From Pseudomonas beijingensis (lineage in GTDB: Bacteria; Pseudomonadota; Gammaproteobacteria; Pseudomonadales; Pseudomonadaceae), in assembly GCF_030687295.1 (NCBI RefSeq), contig NZ_CP117425.1, forward strand, positions 930,001 to 994,000: DNA of 64,000 bases. The letters are read 5' to 3'. The notes beneath the pieces were generated by a model that saw only the letters and a program-made list of their open reading frames with translations, had not been told where the DNA came from and made no database searches. Below, piece by piece: positions 25,405-34,632 of the stretch; within the stretch, counting starts at the first letter, position 1, and each line of letters starts with the position of its first letter. A program made the position numbers and the translations under genes.

Positions 25405-26618
25405 ATACCAGGGAACACCCGCTTTCGACCACCACTGGCAGAGCCGGGCTGCGGATACTGATCAGCAGCCGCGATGCCACGTCCCTGCGTGACCTGCAAT
25501 GCGTCTGCCAACGCATGCCTGGCCTTGAGGTCAGCACGCGCCTGGTCAGCAACGGCCATGTCGATCCGCTCTACGGCCTGGACCGCATGCCCGACCTATT
25601 GCTGTTGCGCGTCAGCCATCTGTGGCGCGAAGAGCTGTCGGCGTTGTTGCAACGTCCGGCCCATGAACGTCCGCCGATGCTGGTGTGCGGTCCCTTGGGC
25701 GAGCAGGAGGGCATGCGCCTGGCGATGCAGGCCGGTGCCCGGGATGTGTTGCCCGAACCCATCGCCGATACGGAATTGGTGGCGGCGCTCAATCGCCTGG
25801 TGACGGAAGTCCGCCTCGGCAACGGCAACGAAGGGAAGCTGATCGCGGTGATCAGCGCCAAGGGTGGCTCCGGCGCAACCCTGGTGGCGTGCAACCTGGC
25901 CCAGCAACTCAGCGCCCGGGCAGGCAATACGCTGTTGCTGGACATGGACCTGCAATTTGGCAGCGTGACCCACTACCTGGACGTGGCGCAGTCCCACAGT
26001 CATCTGGAAGTGCTGCAGCAGATCGATGAGATGGACAGTGTCGCGTTGCGGGGTTTTTGCAGCCACTTCAGCCCGACCCTGCACGTCCTCGGAGGCCGGG
26101 CTGGCGAGTTGTGCCTGCCCCAGGACGCCCAGCCCGAACAGCTCGACGCCCTGTTGCAACTGGCCCGCGCCAGTTATGACTGGGTGGTGGTGGACCTGCC
26201 GCGGCAGATCGATCACCTCACCGGCTCCGTGCTGGAACAGGTGGATCGGGTGTATGTGGTGGTGCAGCAGAGCGTCAGCCACCTGCGCGATGCCAGCGCC
26301 CTGGTGCGGATCCTTCGCGAAGACCTGGGCGTGCGTGGGGAGCAGTTGCAGATCCTGATCAACCGCTATGACAAAAACGCCGCCGTCAGCCTCAAGGACA
26401 TCGGTGAGGCCCTGCGTTGCGCGAACCTGTCGAAATTGCCCAATGACTTCAACCTGGTCAGCCAGAGTCAGAACACTGGCGTGCCGTTGGGGCTGCATGC
26501 GCCGAAGGCGGCCATTACCACCGCCCTGCGCGATTTGACCGAAGACCTGGTCGGTCACCAGATGGCCACGGACAAGGGCTTGCTTAAACGTGCCTTCAAC
26601 CGTTTTTTCGGGGGATGA
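25398..26618 (+). CDS. tadZ: TadZ/CpaE-type pilus localisation ATPase
   Basis: A 406-residue cytoplasmic protein. An N-terminal receiver-like domain (RILISSRDATSLRDLQ ... DLLLLRVSHLWREEL) precedes a ParA/MinD-type ATPase domain with a deviant Walker A, ISAKGGSGATLVACNLAQQL, and a Walker B-like NTLLLDMDLQFGS. TadZ/CpaE proteins place the Tad machine in the cell. It starts with ATG at 25398 inside the end of the tadF-like gene and is three bases ahead of tadA. Confidence 0.93.
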   Translation: MLNTREHPLSTTTGRAGLRILISSRDATSLRDLQCVCQRMPGLEVSTRLVSNGHVDPLYGLDRMPDLLLLRVSHLWREELSALLQRPAHERPPMLVCGPLGEQEGMRLAMQAGARDVLPEPIADTELVAALNRLVTEVRLGNGNEGKLIAVISAKGGSGATLVACNLAQQLSARAGNTLLLDMDLQFGSVTHYLDVAQSHSHLEVLQQIDEMDSVALRGFCSHFSPTLHVLGGRAGELCLPQDAQPEQLDALLQLARASYDWVVVDLPRQIDHLTGSVLEQVDRVYVVVQQSVSHLRDASALVRILREDLGVRGEQLQILINRYDKNAAVSLKDIGEALRCANLSKLPNDFNLVSQSQNTGVPLGLHAPKAAITTALRDLTEDLVGHQMATDKGLLKRAFNRFFGG

Positions 26619-26621
26619 CCC

Positions 26622-28065
26622 ATGATCAGCGACTTTCGTAACCGCTTGCGCAAACAGCCCGCCAAACCTGGCGCCGCAGCGGGCGCCCAGCCCGGCGACG
26701 GTTTGCCGGACCCCACGGACGCATTGATGGCCTGGGAGCAGGCCATCCCCGACGTGCTGTATGAAACCCGCAGCCAGGTCACCCCGGTGGAGGCCGAATG
26801 GCGGGAAAAGATCTACCAGCAACTGCTCAAGGTCATGGACCTGTCATTGCTCGATGCCCTTGAACCGGTCGAGGCCGCGCGGCAGATACGCGATATCTGC
26901 CAGCGCCTGCTCGAGGAGCACTCGGCACCGGTGAGTACCGCCAGTCGGCAGTTGATCATCAAGCAGATCACCGACGAAGTGCTCGGCCTCGGGCCGCTGG
27001 AACCGCTGTTGGCCGACCACAGCGTGTCCGACATCCTGGTCAACGGATTTGCCTCGGTCTACGTCGAGCGCTTCGGCAAGCTGCAACGCACCGACGTGCG
27101 TTTTCGCGACGACCAGCATTTGCTGAACATCATCGACCGCATCGTCTCCAGCCTGGGACGCCGTATCGACGAGTCTTCGCCGCTGGTGGATGCCCGGCTC
27201 AAGGACGGTTCGCGGGTCAACGCGATCATTCCACCGCTGGCCATCGACGGTCCGAGCATGTCGATCCGGCGCTTCGCCGTGGACCTGCTCAACACCGACA
27301 GCCTGATCCAGGTCGGCACCATTGACCCCGGCCATTGCCTTGTTGCTCAAGGCCATTGTTCGCGGGCGCCTGAACGTGCTGATCTCCGGCGGGACCGGCA
27401 GCGGCAAGACCACCATGCTCAACGTGCTGTCCAGTTTCATCCCCCACAACGAGCGCATCGTCACCATCGAGGATTCGGCCGAGCTGCAACTGCAACAGCC
27501 CCACGTGGTGCGCCTGGAAACCCGGCCGTCGAACATCGAGGGGCGCGGCGAGGTGAGCCAGCGGGAACTGGTGCGCAACAGCCTGCGCATGCGCCCGGAC
27601 CGCATTGTCATCGGTGAGGTGCGCGGTGCCGAGGCGATGGACATGCTCACCGCGATGAACACCGGCCACGACGGTTCGCTGACCACCATTCACGCCAACA
27701 CCGCACGGGATGCGCTGGGGCGAATCGAGAATATGGTGTCGATGACCGGGGCGACGTTTCCGATCAAGGCCATGCGTCAACAAATTGCCTCGGCCATCGA
27801 TGTGGTGATCCAACTGGAGCGTCAAGAAGACGGCAAGCGACGCGTGGTGAGCATGCAAGAGATCAACGGGATGGAGGGGGAGGTCATCACCATGACCGAA
27901 ATTTTCTCCTTCGTGCGCCAGGGCATCGGCGAGCACGGCGAGGTGCTTGGCGAATATCGGCCCAGTGGCATGATCCCGGCTTTCCGCGATGTGCTGGCCA
28001 AGCGCGGCATCGAGTTGCCGCTGACCTTGTTTCGCCCTGAGTGGATGGAGGGCCGCACGTCATGA
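26622..28065 (+). pseudogene. tadA: Tad secretion ATPase TadA/CpaF, one frame break
   Basis: The repaired product has about 480 residues, the usual TadA/CpaF length, and powers pilus assembly at the inner membrane. The first part (26622 to about 27320) has the N-terminal domain and [17 protein letters not shown]. After an extra base in ATTGACC at 27321-27325 the frame changes and continues with [20 protein letters not shown], Walker [10 protein letters not shown], the Asp box and Walker [16 protein letters not shown]. As given, the first frame ends at 27617 without a Walker motif, so no working ATPase would be made. Removing one T restores the family sequence exactly. A sequencing error is more likely than a real pseudogene because all neighbouring tad genes are intact. 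Confidence 0.9.
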
Positions 28066-29048
28066 GCAATATCCCCAGTGAGTTCATCCTGATTTTCCTC
28101 GGCATGGTGTTTATCGCCGTGTTCCTGCTGTCCCAGGGCGTGGTGGTGCCGGTGTTCGGCGAAGCCGGCAAGATGCGCAAGCGTATTCGCGGGCGCCTGC
28201 ATGTGCTGGAGAAGGCCAACCACCTGCCCAACATGCAGACCGTGTTGCGACAGAAGTACCTGACGCGCCTGTCCCCCTTGGAAGCCCGTCTGGAACAACT
28301 GCCGTTCATGGCCAACCTGACGCAACTGATCGAGCAGGCCGGGCATGAATACCGGGCTTATCGGGTGATGCTGCTTGGCCTGATCCTGGGGGCGGCGGCG
28401 GGTGTCTTGGTGCTGATGGTCTCGCCGCTCTGGTGGATGGCGCTGCTGGCGGCCTTTGCAGTGACCTGGTTGCCGGTACTGAAAATCCTGCGTGACCGCA
28501 ACAAGCGTTTCGCCGCGTTCGAGGAAGGTTTGCCGGATGCGCTGGACGCCATGTGCCGAGCCTTGCGCGCCGGGCACCCGTTCAATGAAACCTTGCGGCT
28601 GGTCGCCGAGGAGCACAAGGGACCGGTCGCCCAGGAGTTCGGCATGACCTTTTCCGACATCAACTACGGCAACGACGTGCGCCGGGCCATGCTCGGGCTG
28701 CTGGAGCGGATGCCGAGCATGACGGTGATGATGCTGGTGACGTCGATCCTCATCCATCGCGAGACTGGCGGCAATTTGACCGAAGTGCTGGAGCGTCTGA
28801 GCCGCTTGATTCGCGGGCGTTTCCGGTTCCAGCGCAAGATCAAGACGCTGTCGGCGGAAGGGCGGATGTCGGCGTGGGTGCTGGTGGCGATCCCGTTCGT
28901 GCTGGCGATCGCCATCGTGCTCACCAGCCCCAGCTACATGCCGGTGCTGATCAATGACCCCATAGGGCACAAGCTGATCATCGGCGCGTTCTGCGCCATG
29001 TTGATCGGGATTTTCTGGATAAGAAAGATCATCCGGATCCAGGTTTAA
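28062..29048 (+). CDS. tadB: Tad inner-membrane platform protein TadB
   Basis: A 328-residue T2SSF-domain protein. An N-terminal helix ([22 protein letters not shown]), a basic cytoplasmic part, two central helices, the GspF-type region ([35 protein letters not shown]) and two C-terminal helices are visible. It pairs with TadC to form the platform driven by TadA. Its ATG overlaps the tadA stop by four bases. Confidence 0.94.
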   Translation: MSNIPSEFILIFLGMVFIAVFLLSQGVVVPVFGEAGKMRKRIRGRLHVLEKANHLPNMQTVLRQKYLTRLSPLEARLEQLPFMANLTQLIEQAGHEYRAYRVMLLGLILGAAAGVLVLMVSPLWWMALLAAFAVTWLPVLKILRDRNKRFAAFEEGLPDALDAMCRALRAGHPFNETLRLVAEEHKGPVAQEFGMTFSDINYGNDVRRAMLGLLERMPSMTVMMLVTSILIHRETGGNLTEVLERLSRLIRGRFRFQRKIKTLSAEGRMSAWVLVAIPFVLAIAIVLTSPSYMPVLINDPIGHKLIIGAFCAMLIGIFWIRKIIRIQV

Positions 29049-29075
29049 GCGCTGTTGCGCCGCGAGGTTTCAGTC

Positions 29076-30041
29076 ATGGACTTTTTACTCGGATTGTTGA
29101 GTCGGTTGACCGGCAACGAAGAGTTGGCACGCCTGTTGTTCATCGGCGCGATTGGCCTCAGTACAGTGCTGGCGGCCGTCGCGCTCCTGCTATTGATGCT
29201 GGGCCTGCAGGATCCGGTGCAGCGGCGCCTGGCGCTGATCAAGCGCGGTTATGGCGGCAACACCGCAGGGCAGGAGGCGCCCGGTAACCTGCAGCTCTTG
29301 TTGGAACGGGTCGGCCAGCGCTTTGCTTCCACCGACCAGGCCCACACGTCGGCCACCCAGACCTTGCTGACCCACGCCGGTTACCGTTCAGCCTCGGCGG
29401 TGCAGATGTATTGGGCCGTGCGCCTGATGCTGCCGCTGTTGCTGGTTGGCGTTGCGTTGTTGCTGCTGCCGATGGTCAAGGTTTCATTGGCTATCGGCTT
29501 GCTGACGGTGGCCCTTATCGCGGGCATCGGCTGGCTGCTGCCGGCGATCTACGTCGGCAAACGCAAGCAGGCCCGCCAAGGCCGGCTGCGCGCCGCGTTC
29601 CCGGATGCGCTGGATCTGATGGTGGTCTGCGTCGAGTCGGGCCTGGCCCTGCCCACGACGATTGAACGGGTGGCTGAAGAGATGTCGGTCAGTCAGGTGG
29701 AATTGGCCGAGGAGCTGGCGTTGGTCAATGCGCAGATCCGGGCGGGCATCACCAGTACCGAGGCGCTCAAGCAACTGGCCGTGCGCACCGGGCTGGAGGA
29801 TATCCAGGGCCTGGTCAGCCTGCTGGCGCAAAGTATCCGTTTCGGCACCAGCGTGGCCGATACCTTGCGGATCTATGCCGATGAGTTTCGCGACCGACGG
29901 ACCCAGGCGGCGGAAGAAATGGGGGCCAAGATTGGCACCAAGTTGATCTTTCCGCTGATTTTCTGCCTGTGGCCGAGCTTCTTTCTTGTCGCCATTGGCC
30001 CGGCCATGATTGGTGTGTTCAGGGCTTTCGGGAATATGTAG
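29076..30041 (+). CDS. tadC: Tad inner-membrane platform protein TadC
   Basis: A 321-residue T2SSF-domain protein homologous to TadB, with LRAAFPDALDLMVVCVESGLALPTTIERVAEEM, LAQSIRFGTSVADTLRIYADEFRDRR and C-terminal membrane helices (KLIFPLIFCLWPSFFLVAIGPAM). The ATG at 29076 has GAGG about 9 bases upstream; a GTG-containing upstream extension is unlikely. It is the last plus-strand gene of the Tad operon; a REP array follows. Confidence 0.94.
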   Translation: MDFLLGLLSRLTGNEELARLLFIGAIGLSTVLAAVALLLLMLGLQDPVQRRLALIKRGYGGNTAGQEAPGNLQLLLERVGQRFASTDQAHTSATQTLLTHAGYRSASAVQMYWAVRLMLPLLLVGVALLLLPMVKVSLAIGLLTVALIAGIGWLLPAIYVGKRKQARQGRLRAAFPDALDLMVVCVESGLALPTTIERVAEEMSVSQVELAEELALVNAQIRAGITSTEALKQLAVRTGLEDIQGLVSLLAQSIRFGTSVADTLRIYADEFRDRRTQAAEEMGAKIGTKLIFPLIFCLWPSFFLVAIGPAMIGVFRAFGNM

Positions 30042-30056
30042 GACACACGGTATCTA

Positions 30057-30968
30057 TTGTGGGAGCGAGCTTGCTCGCGATAGCGGTTCGACAGTCAATG
30101 AAGGTGCTGACTGGGAGACCGCCATCGCGAGCAAGCTCGCTCCCACAGGTTTTCCGGCGCCCACCTACTGATCACTCCAGCCAACACACCGCTCTGTGGC
30201 GAGGGAGCTTGCTCCCGCTGGGCTGCGCAGCAGCCCTGCTTTTGCGGCGGCTCTGCACCACTGTGGGAGCGAGCTTGCTCGCGATGGCGGTTCGACAGTC
30301 AATGAAGGTGCTGACTGGGAGACCGCCATCGCGAGCAAGCTCGCTCCCACAGGTTTTCCGGCGCCCACCTACTGATCACTCCAGCCAACACACCGCTCTG
30401 TGGCGAGGGAGCTTGCTCCCGCTGGGCTGCGCAGCAGCCCCGGCTTTTTGCGGCGGCTCTGCACCACTGTGGGAGCGAGCTTGCTCGCGATAGCGGTTCG
30501 ACAGTCAATGAAGGTGCTGACTGGGAGACCGCCATCGCGAGCAAGCTCGCTCCCACAGGTTTTCCGGCGCCCACCTACTGATCACTCCAGCCAACACACC
30601 GCTCTGTGGCGAGGGAGCTTGCTCCCGCTGGGCTGCGCAGCAGCCCTGCTTTTGCGGCGGCTCTGCACCACTGTGGGAGCGAGCTTGCTCGCGATAGCGG
30701 TTCGACAGTCAATGAAGGTGCTGACTGGGAGATCGCCATCGCGAGCAAGCTCGCTCCCACAGGTTTTCCGGCGCCCACCTACTGATCACTCCAGCCAACA
30801 CACCGCTCTGTGGCGAGGGAGCTTGCTCCCGCTGGGCTGCGCAGCAGCCCTGCTTTTTGCGGCGGCTCTGTACCACTGTGGGAGCGAGCTTGCTCGCGAT
30901 AGCGGTGGGTCAGTCAATGAAGGTGCTGACTGGGAGACCGCCATCGCGAGCAAGCTCGCTCCCACAGG
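30057..30968 (+). repeat. tandem composite REP array, about 205-base units
   Basis: Four full units of about 205 bases (starts near 30059, 30263, 30469, 30673) and a final half unit from 30878. Each unit contains an inverted pair of the GTGGGAGCGAGC palindrome, a spacer (TTTTCCGGCGCCCACC), then one GTGGCGAGGGAGCTTGCTCC palindrome and GC-rich stems. Copies differ by only a few bases (for example ATAGCGG versus ATGGCGG), which points to recent tandem amplification. The array separates the convergent tadC and DUF3613-tadD-rcpA transcripts. Confidence 0.93.
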
Positions 30969-31000
30969 TTCACGCCTGTGATCTGCCGATCGTTCAAGCC

Positions 31001-31070
31001 AAAAGACCGCAGCCTCCGGGAGCATCTACATCGGATCGAATGTAGGCACTGCCGAAGGCTGCGATCTTTC
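31001..31070 (-). terminator. large inverted repeat, possible terminator of the tadD operon
   Basis: AAAAGACCGCAGCCTCCGG pairs imperfectly with the CCGAAGGCTGCGATCTTT arm around an inner palindrome (CTACATCGGATCGAATGTAG). It lies 15 bases beyond the end of the DUF3613 gene on the minus strand and has an A-run on its left, so it may terminate that transcript. It resembles another dispersed Pseudomonas repeat. Confidence 0.6.
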
Positions 31071-31084
31071 CTTTCCCACGTATT

Positions 31085-31354
31085 TCATTTGCTGCTGGTG
31101 ATCTCTCCTGCCGAGTCCTGGTCAAAGAACTCCGGGATCGGATAGTTGAAGCTGTTGAGCCAACGCTGCATCGCCATCTCGCGCTCGGCGGCCGAGGCGG
31201 TTTGCAGGTTGGTGGAGGCCACCACGCCACGAATCTGCAGTTGCATCCAACCCTCGGTGCCTTGCTGTGCGGCTGAGGAGGGTCCTGGTTCAATGGCCCA
31301 GGCGGCGGTGGACAGGCTCACCATGCACACGATCATCAAATGTTTGCTCATCAT
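31085..31354 (-). CDS. DUF3613 domain-containing exported protein
   Basis: An 89-residue protein with a signal peptide (MMSKHLMIVCMVSLSTAAWA) and a mature part containing GWMQLQIRGVVASTNLQTASAAEREMAMQRWLNSFNYPIPEFFDQD. Small DUF3613 proteins are found beside Pseudomonas tad genes; their function is unknown. AGGAG lies eight bases before the ATG at 31354. It is downstream of tadD in the same minus-strand unit. Confidence 0.82.
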   Translation of the reverse strand: MMSKHLMIVCMVSLSTAAWAIEPGPSSAAQQGTEGWMQLQIRGVVASTNLQTASAAEREMAMQRWLNSFNYPIPEFFDQDSAGEITSSK

Positions 31355-31376
31355 TTCTTGAACTCCTCGTAACGCT

Positions 31377-32090
31377 CTACTGGACCGCGCCGGTTGAAGC
31401 ATCGACGACCTCGGTCAGGCGGTTGGCGGGTGATGTCACTGCCTGAGGTGCCGCGCCCCTGATTCTTTCCGCACGGGCCTGGGCATCTGCCACTTGCTGG
31501 GGGCTGAGCTTGGCCATGTTCGCGAGCTCGGCGGCCTGCTTCCAGTTGTCCTGGTAAATCAGCAAGGTCACCATGTTGAACGCGGCCAGCGTGTCGGACT
31601 GCTGGAGCTCCATGGCGGTCATGAACTCGAAGCGGGCCTCTGAAATGCGCCGTTGATTGAGGTAGACAACCCCCAGGTCATTGCGGATCTTGCCTTCGGT
31701 CGGGGCCATTTTCGCGGCGTGTTCGAGGTATTGCGTCGCCGCCGCATTGTCATTCCTGGCGGCCGCCAACTGACCCAGGCCATGTTCACCATCAGCGGCC
31801 AGACAAGTCCCCTGCAGGCTTTTGTACAACGGTTCGGCCTCGTTTCGGCCCATCAGGCGCAGCACCCGAGCCTTGCGCAGGCGGACCTGGACCAAGTCCT
31901 CGGGCAAGCGTTCGAGGTTCGCCAGGCTGGCATATAAACGACCTTCGTTGGCCATGTCTTCCGCCATGTTCAAGGCCAGTTCCTGGTCGGCTCCGGGCTT
32001 GGCGCAATCGGCCGTACGTGAAGCCACCACGCCGCTGCTGGCACAACCGGCAAGCATCAAGGTCGCCGTTAATGCGATCACTGTTTTCAT
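31377..32090 (-). CDS. tadD: TPR lipoprotein TadD (Tad pilus pilotin/assembly factor)
   Basis: A 237-residue lipoprotein. The signal sequence MKTVIALTATLMLAGC ends in a clear lipobox (LAGC), so it should be anchored in a membrane facing the periplasm. The mature part contains TPR-like helices (ATQYLEHAAKMAPTEGKIRN ... LGVVYLNQRRISEARFEF). TadD is needed for secretin assembly in Tad systems. The ATG at 32090 directly precedes the signal peptide. It lies 22 bases from the DUF3613 gene and 56 bases after rcpA. Confidence 0.9.
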   Translation of the reverse strand: MKTVIALTATLMLAGCASSGVVASRTADCAKPGADQELALNMAEDMANEGRLYASLANLERLPEDLVQVRLRKARVLRLMGRNEAEPLYKSLQGTCLAADGEHGLGQLAAARNDNAAATQYLEHAAKMAPTEGKIRNDLGVVYLNQRRISEARFEFMTAMELQQSDTLAAFNMVTLLIYQDNWKQAAELANMAKLSPQQVADAQARAERIRGAAPQAVTSPANRLTEVVDASTGAVQ

Positions 32091-32146
32091 GGAATACCCC
32101 TTGGCGAACCGTTGGACGTCGCACGCCTTGCACACCAGGCGCCGGC

Positions 32147-33370
32147 TCATTGGGAAAGCCCGCTGCGGTTGTCAAACTCGCCATGTTCGAGGAAGTACAT
32201 GCGGTAGAAATTCGGGTCGTAGTTGCGCAATTGCTCACCCGGCAAGCTCGGCAGTTGCGCGTCGGCCGCCAACGGTTGGACCAGGTGCGGCGTGACGATC
32301 ATCAGCAGCTCGCGCTCTTCGCGGTTGATGGCGTTGTCCCGAAAGAACGCGCCGAGAATCGGCACGTCGCCCAGCCCTGGAAACTTGTTCACCTGGGAGC
32401 TGTTGCGGGTGCTGATCAGGCCGCTGATGACAAAACTTTCGCCATCGGCCAGGGCGATGCTGGTATCGGTACGGCGCACGGTGAGTGCCGGCACCAGTGT
32501 CCCGGCGATATTCACCGCGTTGGTGAAATCCAGCTCACTGACTTCCGGCGCTACCTTCAAGGCGATGCGATTCTTGCCGATGACGGTGGGGGTCAGGGTC
32601 AGGCGGATGCCGAATTCCTTGTACTCGATGGACACGTTGTCGCTGCCGGCACTGGGCACCGGGATCGGTACTTCGCCACCGGCCAGGAAGCTCGCGCTCT
32701 GCCCGCTGAGGGCCACCAGGCTTGGCCGTGCCAGGGTATAGGCAAAACCGCTGCCTTCCAGGGCGTTGATCATCAACAGGGTCTTACCGGTAGCGAAAGA
32801 CAAGTTGAACATGTCGTTATTGACCGGCAATGAAGGCCGGACAACACCGCCGATGGTGGGCATGGTCCTCGGCGAGCCGAACAGGAAATTGCCACGGCTG
32901 CCGAAAATCGAGGTCGAGGCTTCCTTGAGCTTGGTCCGGCTGACTTCAACGAAACGGATGTCGGTCTGTACCTGGGCGAGCAGCATCGGGTCTTCGGAAG
33001 GTATGTTCGCAGCGCCCGTCAGCGCCTCAGTGGCCCGGCCTTTGACAAAGACCATGCTCTGGCGCGGTATTTTCGAACAATCGGTCCAGACCATCAGGCT
33101 CGTGGCGCCGGGCGCCAGACCCGTGAGGATAAAGGCATCGCTGCCACTGGGTTGCACATCGGCAATTTTCGGGTCGCCGACGGCCAACTTCGTCACGGGG
33201 GCGAGGATGCGCAGTTCGCTCTGGAGCCCTTGGCCGACCTCGAAGGTCGCCGGCAAATTGTCCAGTTGCGAACAGTTTGCCGCTGCGGCCTGAGCCGCAT
33301 CCAGGCCAAGGCCCATCCAGAACAGGCCATGAATGAAATGTTTTAAAACGGGTGCGGTGCGCTGGGTCAT
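32147..33370 (-). CDS. rcpA: Tad outer-membrane secretin RcpA/CpaC
   Basis: A 407-residue secretin that forms the outer-membrane channel of the Tad pilus. A signal-peptide-like start (HGLFWMGLGLDAAQAAA) precedes a BON/pilus-N-like domain (LRILAPVTKLAVGDPKIADV). The secretin domain has EVPIPVPSAGSDNVSIEYKEFGI and SLVALSGQSASFLAGG, and a VPILGAFFR ... LLMIVTPHLV end. It is encoded on the opposite strand from the rest of the assembly genes, together with tadD. Confidence 0.93.
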   Translation of the reverse strand: MTQRTAPVLKHFIHGLFWMGLGLDAAQAAAANCSQLDNLPATFEVGQGLQSELRILAPVTKLAVGDPKIADVQPSGSDAFILTGLAPGATSLMVWTDCSKIPRQSMVFVKGRATEALTGAANIPSEDPMLLAQVQTDIRFVEVSRTKLKEASTSIFGSRGNFLFGSPRTMPTIGGVVRPSLPVNNDMFNLSFATGKTLLMINALEGSGFAYTLARPSLVALSGQSASFLAGGEVPIPVPSAGSDNVSIEYKEFGIRLTLTPTVIGKNRIALKVAPEVSELDFTNAVNIAGTLVPALTVRRTDTSIALADGESFVISGLISTRNSSQVNKFPGLGDVPILGAFFRDNAINREERELLMIVTPHLVQPLAADAQLPSLPGEQLRNYDPNFYRMYFLEHGEFDNRSGLSQ

Positions 33371-33915
33371 GAAGTGATCCTCAATAGAGAGGCCTTCCCT
33401 AGGCTTGCCAGATGCCTCGGATCACTTAAGAGGCCCGGGCTGCCCCTTTCCATCTCGCCAGATCATTTGATCAATGCCGGCTTCAGGCCTCGTCGCTACT
33501 AGCAAACGGGCGCATTACACCGACCCGACTGAACGACAGGCAGCTTGCGAACAACCTTTCTGGGCCCCGGGATCTCCGGGAATTGTCGAGGGCTGTGACG
33601 GTATCGATCAGGTCGCTTGAGGCACCTTTTACCGGCTCCGTCCTCGCTTCTGTTTCACGTTAGTCCAAACATGGCAAAGCGCCACGCCTCAGGACAAAAA
33701 AATGACTAAAAGCTGACAGGTGGGAAAAAACGATCAGGGGCGCGTCAATAATCCGTCTTTTCTTGCGATTGTTCGCTGACGAATTACATGGAAAGACACG
33801 GAACATTTTGATTTATGGGACGCGGAACACCGCCAATCGAGGTTTTCGACGGCAAGGATCTTGGGCCGATCCATTCAGTCGGCCTGCGAACCGCGATCCA
33901 GGCAGCAGGCGGGTG
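33371..33915. other. 545-base intergenic region between rcpA and alaX
   Basis: It holds the rcpA leader and promoter (minus strand). I see no convincing gene. A short open frame at 33763-33960 has no ribosome site and overlaps the end of the AlaX gene. A moderately A-rich stretch lies at 33695-33735. No REP element or terminator is clear. Confidence 0.6.
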
Positions 33916-34542
33916 TCAGTCCACATGGTAGTGAACCGACAACGTTCCTTTCTTCTGTGAAAGCGAGGCGATGGTGACGGCACCCAGATCCTGCAGCCGA
34001 CGTACATGGGTGCCGCCGCAGCCATAGGCCGTCAGCTCACCGAAGCCGACTTCCCGGCTGCCTTGGCTAAGTGTAACCAGGCGAGGCAGGTCCTCGGCGA
34101 TCCAGGCATCGATGCCTTGCTGGATGATCGATGTGTCCAGCTCCTGGGGATGTTCCCCAGGTTGGAACTGCACGCGGCTTTCGCCGGGCCAGTGGTGGGC
34201 CTTGATCGGTTTCCAGCCACGGCTTTCAGCAAAATGGCCGATCAGGTGCCCCGCCGAGTGCAGGCGTGAGTTCAGCAACCGCCGCTGCTCATCCACGCGG
34301 ATCGTGGCCATGCCCGGGGCTACGGGGCGGTCGACGTAATGAATGATCTGTTGCCCGTCCTGAAGGACGCGCAGTACCTGGCTGTCGTCGATCCATCCGA
34401 TGTCGCAGGGCTGACCGCCGCCCTGGGGATGGAACAGGGTGGCGCGCAGCACCACGGCGAATTCGTTTTCCTGGGGGCTGCAGTCCAGGACTTCCACGTT
34501 GGCCTTCAGGTCATCGCTATGGAAAAAGAGGCGAAGCGTCAT
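33916..34542 (-). CDS. alanyl-tRNA editing protein (AlaX-type)
   Basis: A 208-residue freestanding editing domain that hydrolyses mischarged Ser- or Gly-tRNA-Ala. It has the TLFHPQGGGQPCDIG motif, the first zinc pair H95-SAG-H99, and the second metal site GCGGTHV near the C-terminus. It lacks the AlaRS catalytic domain, as expected. The ATG at 34542 (MTLRLFF) fits the family best; an ATG at 34557 is possible. It is divergent from the LysR gene with a 90-base gap. Confidence 0.9.
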   Translation of the reverse strand: MTLRLFFHSDDLKANVEVLDCSPQENEFAVVLRATLFHPQGGGQPCDIGWIDDSQVLRVLQDGQQIIHYVDRPVAPGMATIRVDEQRRLLNSRLHSAGHLIGHFAESRGWKPIKAHHWPGESRVQFQPGEHPQELDTSIIQQGIDAWIAEDLPRLVTLSQGSREVGFGELTAYGCGGTHVRRLQDLGAVTIASLSQKKGTLSVHYHVD

Positions 34543-34632
34543 GGTCCATACCCGCATCAGAAATTGTGACGGGATTATAGGTAGCGCGTAAAAGGGTGAT
34601 AATCCGTTCAAATCTCAAAGGACTGTTGCGTC

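Noticed and set aside
27318..27340. Programmed ribosomal frameshift in tadA
   Set aside because: There is no slippery X-XXY-YYZ heptamer or clear stimulatory structure, and the break is one of nine similar single-base insertions.
30057..30968. Several open frames and a CRISPR-like look in the 30 kb repeats
   Set aside because: The frames are translations of REP palindromes (WERACSR, SRASSLPQ). Repeats are long inverted pairs without unique spacers, and no cas genes are present.
33763..33960. Small plus-strand frame between rcpA and alaX
   Set aside because: It overlaps the 3' end of the AlaX gene, has no ribosome site and shows no recognisable sequence.
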